Assembly: GCA_046350115.1 (NCBI GenBank) | Contig: JAXMAZ010000007.1 | Coordinates: forward strand, 162,253 to 226,252 | Reading direction: 5' to 3' | Length of the DNA: 64,000 nucleotides | Source: JAXMAZ01 sp046350115 | Lineage (GTDB): Bacteria > Planctomycetota > Planctomycetia > Gemmatales > Gemmataceae | In this document: positions 20,416 through 29,303 of the stretch, piece by piece | Layout of the letters: every line of letters begins with the position of its first letter | How positions within the stretch are numbered: position 1 is the stretch's first letter | Notes under the pieces: generated by a model | Database searches by the model: none | What the model saw: the letters and a program-made list of their open reading frames with translations, nothing else | Told to the model about the DNA's origin: nothing | Program-made: the position numbers and the translations under genes

Positions 20416-20557
20416 CTCGTTCCCACGCTCTGCGTGGGAACGCACGGGGTGACGCTCCGCGTCACGGGCAGCCTGCCCGGGGACACTTCACCTGGTTCGC
20501 TAAAACGCGACGCGGAGCGTCGCCCCCGTGCGTTCCCACGCAGAGCGTGGGAACGAG
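20416..20557. repeat. Inverted repeat between convergent genes (family CGTTCCCACGC)
   Basis: Arms CTCGTTCCCACGCTCTGCG and its inverse. Each arm is itself a hairpin, GTTCCCACG.CTCTG.CGTGGGAAC, and an inner pair GACGCTCCGCGTC / GACGCGGAGCGTC lies within. A single-hairpin copy is at 59031-59061. It fills most of the gap between the CNNM gene and the convergent thioredoxin-like gene. Confidence 0.9.
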
Positions 20558-20616
20558 CGGGCACTTTGTCCTCGCGCTCGGCTCCGCAGAGCCTCTGCCT
20601 CGCGGCTAACCGACAG

Positions 20617-21240
20617 TCATTTACCCTGCCCGGCCGCCTCCGCCCGCAGGTTCTGGGCGACCTGCAAGAGCTGGTCCAGGGCCGGCTTGTCCGGGGTTCC
20701 GTTGATCTTGAACCGCAGCCGCCCCTGGGCGTCGAACAGCACCACGTTCGGCTGGCCGGCCCGCACGTCGAACTGCTTCTCCATCGCCCCGGTGAAGTCC
20801 AGCCACACCGGCACGTCCGGGGACGCCCGCTTGACCTGGGTGCGGAGCAGCTCCCGGACGGCGGCCGGCACCGCCCCGGCCGCGGCCACCGGGATGACCA
20901 CCACGTCCGGCGACCGCGCCCCGGCCGGCAGCCCCGGGAGGGGGCGACCGGGGCGGTCTTCGCCTTGGCCGGCGGCTGCCCGGCGGCCGACGGGTGGAAC
21001 AGGACGTGGAGCTTCTCGCCGAGGTCGCGGCAGGCGTCGGTCGCCCGCCGGTCGCCGTACACCAGCAGCACCACCTCGCCGCGGTTGGCGGCCAGGTCCT
21101 GCCGCCGGCCGAACTGGTCTTCCAGCACCAGATCAACCGGCTTGGAGTCCGCCGGTTTGCCCGGCTGGGCGGGCGGCTGAGCGACCGCCGCCGCGGCCAG
21201 CACCAAGCCCGCGAGTAGTGCCAGTCGGCGACCGGGAGGG
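20617..21240 (-). pseudogene. Thioredoxin/redoxin-like exported protein, frameshifted, 5' end lost in a repeat
   Basis: Two overlapping frames make one protein. The upstream frame has a hydrophobic leader (LALLAGLVLAAAAVAQPP) and VDLVLEDQFGRRQDLAANRG...VVLLVYGDR, a thioredoxin-fold start without the CxxC. The downstream frame has VVVIPVAAAGAVP, PDVPVWLDFTGAM and NVVLFDAQGRLRF, ending at TGA 20617. The shift lies near 20935-20950 in a CCCTCCCGGGG run; removing or adding one base restores one protein of about 200 residues. No ATG or clear start is left because a 130-bp inverted repeat (21234-21363) sits where the 5' end should be. The call is a redox-inactive thioredoxin-fold protein; broken or mis-sequenced. 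Confidence 0.6.
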
Positions 21241-21363
21241 CGAGGCTCCTGCCGAGCCGTCCGCCTGCGGCAACCGCCGCGTCCCACCCCGCGGCAGTTG
21301 TGGGTGTGGCGGAGCCGCTGCCACGCGATCCCCGGCGGCTCGGCAGGAGCAAGGCGCCCTCCC
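21234..21363. repeat. Inverted repeat at the 5' end of the thioredoxin-like gene
   Basis: Arms GGGAGGGCGAGGCTCCTGCC (plus GAGCC) at the left and the inverse GGCTCGGCAGGAGC...GCCCTCCC at the right, with a short insertion in the right arm. It separates the broken thioredoxin-like gene from the ABC-2 permease stop, and its left arm runs into the coding sequence. Confidence 0.85.
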
Positions 21364-21387
21364 CCGCCGCCGTCCCTTGATGTCGCA

Positions 21388-22554
21388 TCATGCCAGCCCG
21401 CGCCGCCGGCGCGCCTCCGAGTTAACCAGCCTCGCCACCGCCACCGCCAGGAACACGGCCGTGAACCCGGCCACCGCCGCCACGCTCGGCACCGCCGCGG
21501 CCAGCCCGCGGCCCTGCCAGGTGACGCCGTCCAGCCCCCGCATCGCCCAGGTGGTCGGCAGGGACAGGGCCAGATCCCGCGCCCACCCCGGCAGCACGAA
21601 TGCCGGCAGCCACAGCCCGCCGAGCAGGGACACCGCCAGGATGACCAGGATGCACACGCTCCGGGCACGGGCCTCGGTCCCGCCGACGGCTGCCACCAGC
21701 AGCCCGGTCGCCGCCGCCAGCCCGCTCACCCCGACGGCCAGGAGCAGGAACCCGGCCCACGACCCGGCCACCGTAACCCCGAATGCCAGCCGGCCGAACC
21801 CGAACGTGACCAGCACCATGAGCAGGGCGATGCCGGCGGTGGACAGGGCTTTGCCGAGCAGCACCGCGGCCAGCGGCACCGGGGCCGCCCGCAGCCGGGA
21901 CCAGACGCTCCGCTGCCGCTCCCGCAGGAGCAACAGCCCGCTCTCCATGCCCCAAAACAGCAGGTATTGCAGGGTCATCCCGCTGAAGCTGTGGGTGTAG
22001 GCGTTGAACCGGGCGTGGTCGGCCGCGGCCAGCGGGGCGGTCTCGACGGCGAACGGCAGGGCGTCCGCCGGGTCCGCCCCGAGCTTGTCCCGGGAGAGCC
22101 GGCGGACGACCGCCTCGGACACGACCCCCTCGGCCCACTGCCCCTCGCTGGCGGCCAGCGGGTTGTGCAGCACCCGCACCCGCGGCCGGTCCTGGCCGCC
22201 CGCCCCGGACGCCGCCCGCTCGAACCCGGCCGGGAACACCACCGCCACCCCCGGCCGCTGGTCGGCCACCCGGCGGACGGCCTCGTCCAGCGGGACGACC
22301 TCGGCGTCCACCCGCGGGCCGGCCAGCAGGTCGGCCACCACCGCCCGGGTGAACGGCCCGTCGTCCCCGACCACGACGACCAGCGGCAGCTTCGGGGCGG
22401 CCGTCTGCCCGGCCGGCCGGTCGAACACCAGCCCGAACCCGGACGCCAGGACGATCGGCACCAGGAAGCACAGGGCCGCCGCCCGCCGGTCGGCCAGGAA
22501 CAGCCGCCAGTCCTTGGCGGCCAGGGCGAGGACGAGCGCGAGGTGGTGACGCAT
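21388..22554 (-). CDS. ABC-2 type transporter permease
   Basis: A 388-residue integral membrane protein with the ABC-2 layout: one N-terminal helix (AAALCFLVPIVLASGFGLVF), a large extracytoplasmic loop of about 170 residues, then five C-terminal helices (LLFWGMESGLLLL; LLMVLVTFGFGRLAFGV; GFLLLAVGVSGLAAATGLLV; VCILVILAVSLLGGLWLPAF; AGFTAVFLAVAVARLV). It pairs with the ATPase gene upstream (start 23705) to form an exporter of unknown substrate. The two are separated by a 109-bp inverted repeat but read the same way. ATG 22554 is the first plausible start after that repeat. Confidence 0.88.
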   Translation of the reverse strand: MRHHLALVLALAAKDWRLFLADRRAAALCFLVPIVLASGFGLVFDRPAGQTAAPKLPLVVVVGDDGPFTRAVVADLLAGPRVDAEVVPLDEAVRRVADQRPGVAVVFPAGFERAASGAGGQDRPRVRVLHNPLAASEGQWAEGVVSEAVVRRLSRDKLGADPADALPFAVETAPLAAADHARFNAYTHSFSGMTLQYLLFWGMESGLLLLRERQRSVWSRLRAAPVPLAAVLLGKALSTAGIALLMVLVTFGFGRLAFGVTVAGSWAGFLLLAVGVSGLAAATGLLVAAVGGTEARARSVCILVILAVSLLGGLWLPAFVLPGWARDLALSLPTTWAMRGLDGVTWQGRGLAAAVPSVAAVAGFTAVFLAVAVARLVNSEARRRRGLA

Positions 22555-22566
22555 GGGGTCGGTTTC

Positions 22567-22675
22567 GTAGGGCGGGTCGAGGAGGCTTTGCGACGACGAC
22601 CCGCCGCAAACGGCAAGCACGTCCTGCCCGTGCCGGCGGGTCGGCGCGTCCAAAGCGACGCTTGACCCGCCCTAC
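22567..22675. repeat. Inverted repeat inside an ABC operon (family GTAGGGCGGGTCGAGG)
   Basis: Left end GTAGGGCGGGTCGAGGAGGC and right end GACCCGCCCTAC, inverse of each other, with CGACCCGCC / GGCGGGTCG inside. It lies between the ATPase and permease genes, so it may attenuate permease expression (inference). Related units are at 35073-35181 and 55943-56047. Confidence 0.88.
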
Positions 22676-22685
22676 AAGAAACAGG

Positions 22686-23705
22686 TTACGCCGCGTCGGC
22701 GTCGTCCCAGCCCGGCGGCGGGAACGGCATCGGCAGCACGTCGGCGGTGCGAGGAGCCTCGGCCGCGGCCGGTGGCGGGCCACCGCGGAGCAGGTGTTCC
22801 AGCCGGCCCGGCGGGGTGCGGAAGCCGTCCACCGCGATGCCGTCGGCCAGGACCGCCGCCAGCGCCCGGCCGAGCTGCTCCTGGGTGTCCGCCGCCAGCC
22901 GCAGCCGCCGGCCGGTGACTTCCACCTCCACCCCGCGGCCGACCCGCCGCTTCAGGCCTTTGACGAAGAACCGCGGCAGGAACTCGCGGAGCTGGGCGTA
23001 CAGCACCGCCCGCCCGCCGGGCCGGGACCGCAGCAGTTCGGCCGGCTTGCCGCACGCCACCAGCCGGCCGCGGTCCAGCACCGCCACCCGGTCGCACCCG
23101 TTCTCGGCTTCGTCCAGGTGGTGCGTCGTGAGCAGGATGGCGTGGCCGCGGTCCCGCAGCTCGTGCAGTTCGGCGAACAGGGCGTCCCGGCTGGCCGGGT
23201 CGAGGGCGGCGGTCGGCTCGTCCAGCAGCAGCACCACCGGGTCGTGGAGTAGGGCGACGGCCAGGTTGAGCCGCTGCTTCAGCCCGCCGGAGAAGGTGCC
23301 GACCCGGTCGTCCCGGCGGTCGGCCAGCTTGGCGAAGGCGAGGACCTTCTCCACCCGCACGTTCAGCCCGCACCCGGTCAGCCCGTGCAGCCGGGCGAAG
23401 AACCGCAGGTTGGCCTCGGCGGTCAGCTCGTCGTACAGGGCCGGCTCCTGCGGCACCAGCCCGACCCGGGCGGCGAACCCGCGAGGGTCGCGGTCCCGTC
23501 GCACCCCGTCCACCGTGATCGTGCCGGCGGCCGGGTCGAGCACCCCGGCGGCAGCGGCCAGGGTGGACGACTTGCCCGACCCGTTCGGCCCGAGCAGCCC
23601 GACCACCTCGCCGCGGTTGACCGCCAACGACACCCCGTCCACCGCGACGGTGGCCCCGTACCGGACGCGGACCTGTTCGAGGGCGAGCGCGACCGGGGGG
23701 GTCAT
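22686..23705 (-). CDS. ABC transporter ATP-binding protein
   Basis: A 339-residue ATPase. Walker A GPNGSGKS (39-46), Q-loop in LVPQEPALYDELT, signature FSGGLKQR, Walker B VVLLLDEP and the switch histidine in LLTTHHLDEAE are all present. The C-terminal 110 residues are an extra regulatory domain found in CcmA/NodI-type exporters. It powers the permease encoded just downstream. ATG 23705. The substrate is unknown; the single permease with a large external loop argues for a drug-, lipid- or polymer-type exporter. Confidence 0.92.
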   Translation of the reverse strand: MTPPVALALEQVRVRYGATVAVDGVSLAVNRGEVVGLLGPNGSGKSSTLAAAAGVLDPAAGTITVDGVRRDRDPRGFAARVGLVPQEPALYDELTAEANLRFFARLHGLTGCGLNVRVEKVLAFAKLADRRDDRVGTFSGGLKQRLNLAVALLHDPVVLLLDEPTAALDPASRDALFAELHELRDRGHAILLTTHHLDEAENGCDRVAVLDRGRLVACGKPAELLRSRPGGRAVLYAQLREFLPRFFVKGLKRRVGRGVEVEVTGRRLRLAADTQEQLGRALAAVLADGIAVDGFRTPPGRLEHLLRGGPPPAAAEAPRTADVLPMPFPPPGWDDADAA

Positions 23706-23818
23706 GGCGGCTCCGACGAGGCTCTTCCGTGAGCGACATCGGGGTATAGCCCGGATCGGCGACCGGCGTCAACCCGAACGGCGTGCGCCGGCGAGGCCAG
23801 GGCGGCCGGTGCGGGCTG

Positions 23819-24139
23819 CTATTTGAGGAGCAGGAGGAGCATGGCGACCGGGGTGACGGCTCGGATGCTGTGTGGCAGCCGGGCGGGCATGTGGACCCAC
23901 GCCCCGGCCGCCACGTCCCGCCGGTCGTCCCCGAGGGAGATGGCCGCCTGGCCGGTGAGGAAGTGCATGACGGCCGGCGTCTGGGCGGTGTGCTCGGACA
24001 GCTCCTCGCCGGCCGCGAACCCGAACCCGACCACCTTGAGCCGGTCGTCGGCGTACAGGGTCCGGCTGAGGATCCCTTCAGACGGCGGCACCAGCTCGCG
24101 GGCCAGATCTTCAACGAACTTGTACGTCGGTTCCGACAT
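23819..24139 (-). CDS. Small cupin-domain protein
   Basis: A 106-residue single-domain cupin. The first motif is in the LSEHTAQTPAVMHFLTGQA region and the second in GAWVHMPARLPHSIRA (His in MPARLPH). Metal-binding residues look incomplete: the first motif has only one clear His. It could be a small-molecule sensor or a cupin of the LolB/YhhW-like miscellaneous group. It lies 113 bases upstream of the ABC ATPase start, on the same strand. Function not assigned. Confidence 0.78.
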   Translation of the reverse strand: MSEPTYKFVEDLARELVPPSEGILSRTLYADDRLKVVGFGFAAGEELSEHTAQTPAVMHFLTGQAAISLGDDRRDVAAGAWVHMPARLPHSIRAVTPVAMLLLLLK

Positions 24140-24273
24140 GACATTCCCCCTCGACGCCGCCCGGTCAGATCAACACCCGCCGTTGTTGTATGCCGCCCCG
24201 GGTCGGGATCACTTCCCGATGCGGAACCGGCGTCGCCGATGCGGCGTATGGCCCAGGTCCGGCCGGCGGCCGC

Positions 24274-25614
24274 CTACTTCGCCTTGATGTCGTAGCAGAG
24301 GAGCACGTCCTGGTCGCGGATGTACAGTTTGCCGTTAGCGATGACCGGGTGCGCCCACGCCGGAACCCGGCTGCGGTCGGGCTGTTCGAACCGGCCCCGC
24401 TCCACGTACTCCTTGGCGCTCGGTTCGATGAGCAGCACGACCCCCTTCTCGGTGCGGTAGTACAGCCGGCCGTCGGCCATGGCGATCGACCCCTTCTCCA
24501 CCCGCTTCTCTCTGTCATCCGCCTCCCGCGCGTCCCACAGCACCTTGCCGGTCTTGAAGTCGAGGCAGACAAGGAACCCGCCGCTGTTCCCTCCGTTGTC
24601 CCCGTACAGGCAGCCGTCGTGGACGATCATACCGCCGTGGTGGTTTTCCATCTTCCTGGTGAAGTACACTTCCTCAGCGTTCACCTCACCCTTCCCGTTC
24701 GCGTTCAGTTTGACCAGCCCACCTCCCGCGTTGTAGGCCGAGGCGGCGAACACCTGTCCGTCAAGATAGATCGGTGTGGAGCAGTTGATCCCCATTCCGT
24801 TGGCCGGTTTGTCGTAGCGCCACAGGAGCTTGCCGTCGGCAGCGGCCACGCTGACGAGCGCCTTCGCGGTCATCTGCACGTACTGGCGCTGCCCGGCGAA
24901 ATCGACCGCAATCGCCGAGGAGTAAGCTGCACCACCAGTATTGCCGAACCGACCGGGGCGGCCTGGAGGACCGCCGGGTGGGCCGCCAACCGGTGGCGCC
25001 GCGCCGGCGGACACCTTGGTCTTCCAGATCGTTTTTCCGGTCGCCTTGTCCAGGGCCACGATGGCCGCGTCCGGGCCACCGGGAGTGCAGACGACCTTGT
25101 CGCCGTCGACGAGCGGCGACTCGCGGTAGTTCCACATCCCTGGAACCCCGCCGAATTCCTTCTTGAGGCTGAGTTGCCAGAGGATGGTGCCGTCCTTCAC
25201 CTGGAGGCAGGCCAGATCCCCGCCCACACCCAGGACGAAAAGCCGGTCGCCGTCCGCCGTCGGGGTGCAGCCCGGGCCTTCCTTCGACTGCGGCATCCGC
25301 TGCTGGAAGGTCGGCCCGAGCGTGGTGGCCCACAACGGCTTGCCGTCCGCCTCGGACAACGCCCAGACGACCTCGTCGCCGTCCCGGCTGCCCATGCCGA
25401 ACAGCTTCCCCCCGACGACGGCCGGGGCGCTGTCCCCGCCGCCCAGCCCCGTCACCTTCCAGGCGAGCGGCGGGCCGTCCTTCGGCCACTCTTGGAGCAG
25501 ACCGTTCTCCTTGGAGACGGCGTTCCGATCCGGCCCTTGCCACTGCGGCCAGTCGGCGGCGACGCCGCAGAGTGCGGCCAGGGCCAGCACGACGGACCAA
25601 GCGTAGCGAACCAT
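24274..25614 (-). CDS. Exported PQQ-like beta-propeller protein
   Basis: A 446-residue protein with a signal peptide (residues 1-20) and the planctomycete-typical start ADWPQWQGPDRNAVSKE. Repeated blades have the PQQ/BamB signature A-x-D-x-x-T-G-K-x-x-W: ALSEADGKPLWATTL, LQVKDGTILWQLSL, ALDKATGKTIWKTKV, SVAAADGKLLWRYDK, CLDFKTGKVLWDARE. A Gly/Pro-rich insert (GGPPGGPPGRPGRFG, about 215-230) interrupts one blade. Such proteins serve as scaffolds or as quinoprotein-dehydrogenase-like enzymes outside the cytoplasm; no catalytic calcium/PQQ residues could be confirmed. Confidence 0.9.
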   Translation of the reverse strand: MVRYAWSVVLALAALCGVAADWPQWQGPDRNAVSKENGLLQEWPKDGPPLAWKVTGLGGGDSAPAVVGGKLFGMGSRDGDEVVWALSEADGKPLWATTLGPTFQQRMPQSKEGPGCTPTADGDRLFVLGVGGDLACLQVKDGTILWQLSLKKEFGGVPGMWNYRESPLVDGDKVVCTPGGPDAAIVALDKATGKTIWKTKVSAGAAPPVGGPPGGPPGRPGRFGNTGGAAYSSAIAVDFAGQRQYVQMTAKALVSVAAADGKLLWRYDKPANGMGINCSTPIYLDGQVFAASAYNAGGGLVKLNANGKGEVNAEEVYFTRKMENHHGGMIVHDGCLYGDNGGNSGGFLVCLDFKTGKVLWDAREADDREKRVEKGSIAMADGRLYYRTEKGVVLLIEPSAKEYVERGRFEQPDRSRVPAWAHPVIANGKLYIRDQDVLLCYDIKAK

Positions 25615-25987
25615 CAGCGTATCTCCTGGCCCAGATGTTCACGGGGCGGACGCCGGGCGGTGTGTGCCGCCATCGGCGGGGCCGCTTCTCACCCGACTAT
25701 CAATCGAAACCGGGGCTGGCGTTACCAGGTGTCGGATTTTTTTCTTCCGGCCCGCGGTCGTCGTCGGGCTGGTGCCCGCCGGTGGCGGCGAAAACCCCTG
25801 TCGGCCGACGCCGTTCGGGATAATCCCAACCGGTGGGGAAACACCCCGGAACCTGCTCTGTTGAAACCCTGGCGAGCCGGGGGCGTCAGCCCCCGGGTTG
25901 ATCAGTCACCGGGGGCTGACGCCCCCGGCTCGCCATGGAATGGGAGGGGTTTCAACAGAGTAACCGGAACCCTGAAGGGGGTCGGCC
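25615..25987. other. Divergent intergenic region with a nested inverted repeat
   Basis: A 373-bp gap between the PQQ-propeller gene and the sigma-factor gene. It contains a T-run (TTTTTTTC at 25738-25745), an AT-richer stretch than its surroundings, and the inverted repeat at 25856-25960. No ORF here is supported. It presumably holds both promoters, but no convincing -35/-10 pair was found. Confidence 0.6.
25856..25960. repeat. Nested inverted repeat (family GCGAGCCGGGGGCGTCAG)
   Basis: Inner arms GGCGAGCCGGGGGCGTCAGC (plus CCCCGG) and the inverse. Outer arms CTCTGTTGAAACCC and GGGTTTCAACAGAG are also inverse, separated from the inner ones by unequal spacers. A second copy of the inner core with different outer arms is at 44167-44258. 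It is one of only two such repeats found between divergent genes in the window. Confidence 0.9.
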
Positions 25988-26731
25988 GTGGAATCACAGG
26001 CCCGGTCCGACGGCCCCTCGCCGGGCCGCTTCCCGACGACCCAGTGGAGCCGGATCATCTCGGCCGGCGACCCGGACGCGCCCGGGGCCAAGGAGTCGCT
26101 GGCCGAACTCTGCACCGCCTACTGGTACCCCCTCTACGCCTACGTCCGCCGCCGCGGCTACGACCCGGAGCAGGCCAAGGACTTAACCCAGGACTTCTTC
26201 GCCCGCGCCCTGGAGAAGAGCCTACTGGCGGAAGCCGACCCCGCCCGGGGGCGGTTCCGCTCGTTCCTGCGGACGGTCTGCGCCCACTTCCTGGCCAACC
26301 GCCGCGACTGGGAGCACGCCCGGAAGCGCGGGGGCGGGCGGGCCGTCCTGCCGATCGACGCGGCCGGGGCCGAGGGACAGTACGCCCGCGAGCTGGCCGA
26401 CGACCTGACACCGGACCGCCTCTTCGACCGGAGCTGGGCGCTGACCCTGCTCGGGCGGGTACTCGACCGACTCGGCCGGGAGTACGACGAGGCCGGTAAG
26501 GCGGCGACCTTCGCGGCCCTCCGCGGCGCACTCGAAGGGGACGCCGCGGAGGCTTCTTACGCGGCGGTCGCCGCCCGGCTGGGCACCACCGCGGGGGCCG
26601 CCCGGGTCGCCGCCCACCGGCTCCGCCGTCGGTACGGCGAGCTGCTCCGCCAGGAGATCGCTGCCACGCTGGCCGATCCGGGCGAAATCGACGACGAGAT
26701 CCGGGATCTGTTCACCGCGCTCGGGACGTGA
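25988..26731 (+). CDS. Sigma-70 family RNA polymerase sigma factor, kinase-linked type
   Basis: A 247-residue sigma factor. Region 2 is FPTTQWSRIISAG...LCTAYWYPLYAYVRRRGY and DLTQDFFARALE, region 4 is the ASYAAVAARLGTTAGAARVAAHRLRRRYGEL helix-turn-helix. The FPTTQWS N-terminus and the DLTQDFF box are those of the planctomycete ECF group whose genes neighbour a Ser/Thr kinase (established pattern). The kinase gene begins 124 bases downstream on the same strand. Regulation is presumably by phosphorylation rather than a classical anti-sigma factor, which is not found here. GTG 25988. Confidence 0.92.
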   Translation: MESQARSDGPSPGRFPTTQWSRIISAGDPDAPGAKESLAELCTAYWYPLYAYVRRRGYDPEQAKDLTQDFFARALEKSLLAEADPARGRFRSFLRTVCAHFLANRRDWEHARKRGGGRAVLPIDAAGAEGQYARELADDLTPDRLFDRSWALTLLGRVLDRLGREYDEAGKAATFAALRGALEGDAAEASYAAVAARLGTTAGAARVAAHRLRRRYGELLRQEIAATLADPGEIDDEIRDLFTALGT

Positions 26732-26854
26732 TCGGCCGGACGACCTCAACGCGGCCGTAACAGTCGGCCGCCGTTCCTTGATACTCGGTGGAGGGACTCC
26801 GGTCCGCACGCCGGCTGCTGCGAGCCGGGCCGGCCGGTTGAGGAGGGGGGCACG

Positions 26855-29147
26855 ATGGATCCCGTGACCGCTTGCCCCCGCTGCGGGGCCGCTCGGCCGG
26901 CGAACGCCCCCGCCGGGCTGTGCCCGCGCTGCCTGCTCGGGCACGGGCTCCGGGCCGGCCGGGCTGGGGGGCCGGATGAGGACGGCGGCAGGCCCGGCCG
27001 GCCGGCCGGCAACGGGGCGGCCCCCTTCGGCGGCCAGCACCCGCCTCGCCCGTCGGGCGTCCTCTCGACCCTGGGCGAGGTACTGGGACCGGTCCCCCGC
27101 GTGCTGCTCCGCGACGCCCCGGCCGGCGAGGAGCGGCCGGCCCGGACCGCCTCCGAGGAGATGCCCGCCGCGGTCGGCGACGCGGGGCGGTACCAGCTCT
27201 ACGGCGAGATCGCCCGCGGGGGCATGGGGGTCGTGCTCAAGGGGCGGGACGTGGACCTGGGCCGGGACGTGGCCGTCAAGGTTCTCCTGGAGCGGCACCT
27301 CGACAACCCGGAGGTGGTCCGCCGGTTCGTCGAGGAGGCCCAGATCGGCGGCCAACTCCAGCACCCGGGCGTCCTCCCCGTCTACGAGCTGGGCCGGTTC
27401 CCCGACGGGCGGCTGTACATCGCCATGAAGCTGATCCGGGGCCGCACACTGGCCGAGCTGCTGGAGGGCCGGGCGGACCCGGCCGCGGACCGGGGGCAGC
27501 ACCTCCCGGCCTTCGAGCAGGTCTGCCAGGCGGTGGCCTACGCCCATGCGTGCGGCGTGGTCCACCGCGACCTGAAGCCGTCGAACGTCATGGTGGGCGG
27601 CTTCGGCGAGGTCTTCGTGATGGACTGGGGGCTGGCCAAGGTACTCGACCGGGGGTATCGCCGACGAGGAGCGGTCGCTCCGGGGGCAGGCGCGCCGGAA
27701 CCCCGGTCCGCACCCTACGCACCGGCTCGTCGGCCGACGAGTCGCGGACCGACTCGGTGCTGGGCACCCCCGCCTACATGGCCCCGAACAGGCGCGGGGC
27801 CGGCTGGACACGCTGGACGAGCGGGCGGACGTCTTCGGCCTCGGCGCGATCCTGTGCGAGATCCTGACCGGCCTGCCCCTACGTTGCGCCGAGCGGCGAC
27901 GAGGTCTACAGCAAAGCCGCGCGGGCGGACCTGACCGAGACGCCCGGCCCGACTCGACGCCTGCGCGCCGAGGCCGAGGTGGTCGCGCTGACGAAGGCCT
28001 GCCTGGCCGTGGCCCCGCGGGACCGGCCGCGGACCGCGGGCGTAGTCGCGGCCGCCCTGAGCGGCCACCTGGCCGGCGTGCGGGAGCGGCTGCAGGCGGC
28101 CGAGCTGGCCCGGGTCCGGGCCGAGTCCAGCGCCGCCGGGGAGCGCAAGCGCCGCCGCCTGGTGGCCGGCCTGGCCGCGTCGCTGCTCGCGCTGGCGGCC
28201 GTGGGCGGCGGCGGCGGGCTGTGGCTGGCGTGGCAGCGCGCGGCCCGGGCCGAGGCGGCGGACCGCGAGGCGACCGCGGCCCTCCGGGAGGCGTCCCTGC
28301 TGCTCGGCCGGGCCCGGGCGGGACCGGAGGGCGAACTGACCCCGTGGGTCGAGGCGACCCAGGCGGCCCGGCGGGCCGAGGCGTTGCTCGCCCGGCCGGA
28401 GACCGGCCCCGAGTTGCGCCGCGAGATCCGGGACCTCGTCGCGGCGACCGCCCGCGAGCGCGACCGGGCGGAGGCGCGGTCGGGGGACGGCCGCATGGCC
28501 CGCCGGCTCGTCGCCATCCACACCGACCTGGCCCTGGATCTGGACTACGCCCGGGCCGACCGCGAGTACGCCGCAGCCTTCCGGGACTACCGGGTCGAGG
28601 TGGACGGGCTGCCGCCGGCCGACGCCGGCGTCCGCATCGCCGCGGCGCCGATCGCGGCCGACCTGGTGAACGCTCTGGACCAGTGGGCCTTCATCCGCCG
28701 GGTGTTGAACCCTCGGGACGCCCGGGCGCTCGCCACCTCGCCGCCGTCGCCCGCGCGGCCGACCCCGACCCCTGGCGGTGCCGGCTGCGCGACGCACTCG
28801 ATGTGGAGTCCGCGGACCGGGAGGCCGCACGCGCCGCCTTCGAGCAACTGGCCGCGACGGCCCCCCACGAGACCCGGCACCGGGAGAGCCTGTCGCGGCT
28901 GGCGTTCGCGCTCGGGCGGTTCGGCAAGCCGGAGAAGGAGCGGGCGACCTCCCTGTTGCGGCGGGCGCAGCAGGTCCATCCGGACGACTTCTGGGTCAAC
29001 TACGACCTCGCCCGGTCGCTCATGGGCACCGGACGGCCCGACGAGGCGGCCCGCTTCTTCACCGCCGCGGTGGCCATCCGCCCGCGGAGCGAGCTGGCCC
29101 TCCGTGGCCTCCGCGAGGCCCTCCGCGCGGCCGGCCGCCCGGACTAG
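26855..29147 (+). pseudogene. Zinc-ribbon Ser/Thr protein kinase, at least three single-base frameshifts
   Basis: ATG 26855. A CxxC...CxxC ribbon (CPRCG; CPRCLLGH), a linker, then a Hanks-type kinase: glycine loop GEIARGGMGVV, AVKVL lysine, catalytic HRDLKPSNV (His237-Arg238-Asp239) and DWGLAK in place of DFG. The frame is lost near 27655, and a single missing G in GCCCCGAACAG (27780-27790) destroys APEQARG; one extra C near 27880 follows in the GLP-YVAPSGDE segment. One missing C near 28733 splits the C-terminal part. After the kinase come a membrane helix (LVAGLAASLLALAAVGGGGG) and a TPR-like region ending RPD-TAG. All clear indels are in G/C runs. It is the partner of the sigma factor; real decay or sequence error cannot be told apart here. 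Confidence 0.82.
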
Positions 29148-29303
29148 TGGACGATTGCGGCGGGTGTGTAGGGTGCGTGGAGCGAGGCTTTGGGAGCACA
29201 ACGCACCGGCCCGGCAGCGACCACGTCCGTCCGGGCGATGTCTCCGCGGTGCGTTCCGCAGAGCCTCCACGCACCCTACACACCCGCCGCAATCGTCCAC
29301 TAG
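29144..29303. repeat. 160-bp inverted repeat holding the stop codons of both flanking genes
   Basis: The first 39 bases (from CTAGTGGACGATTGCGGCGG on) are repeated perfectly in inverse at the right end. The inner core is the GTAGGGTGCG family unit. CTAG at both tips gives a TAG stop to the kinase gene on the plus strand (29145-29147) and to the SRPBCC gene on the minus strand (29300-29302, if its frame is restored). Confidence 0.93.

Noticed and set aside
25731..25750. T-run after CGG as an intrinsic terminator on the plus strand
   Set aside because: No stem of useful length precedes it and no plus-strand gene ends upstream.
28587..29299. C-terminal extension of the SRPBCC protein through the repeat and antisense to the kinase
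   Set aside because: It reads through a palindrome and opposite a recognisable gene; a single-base correction gives a natural stop at the repeat edge.
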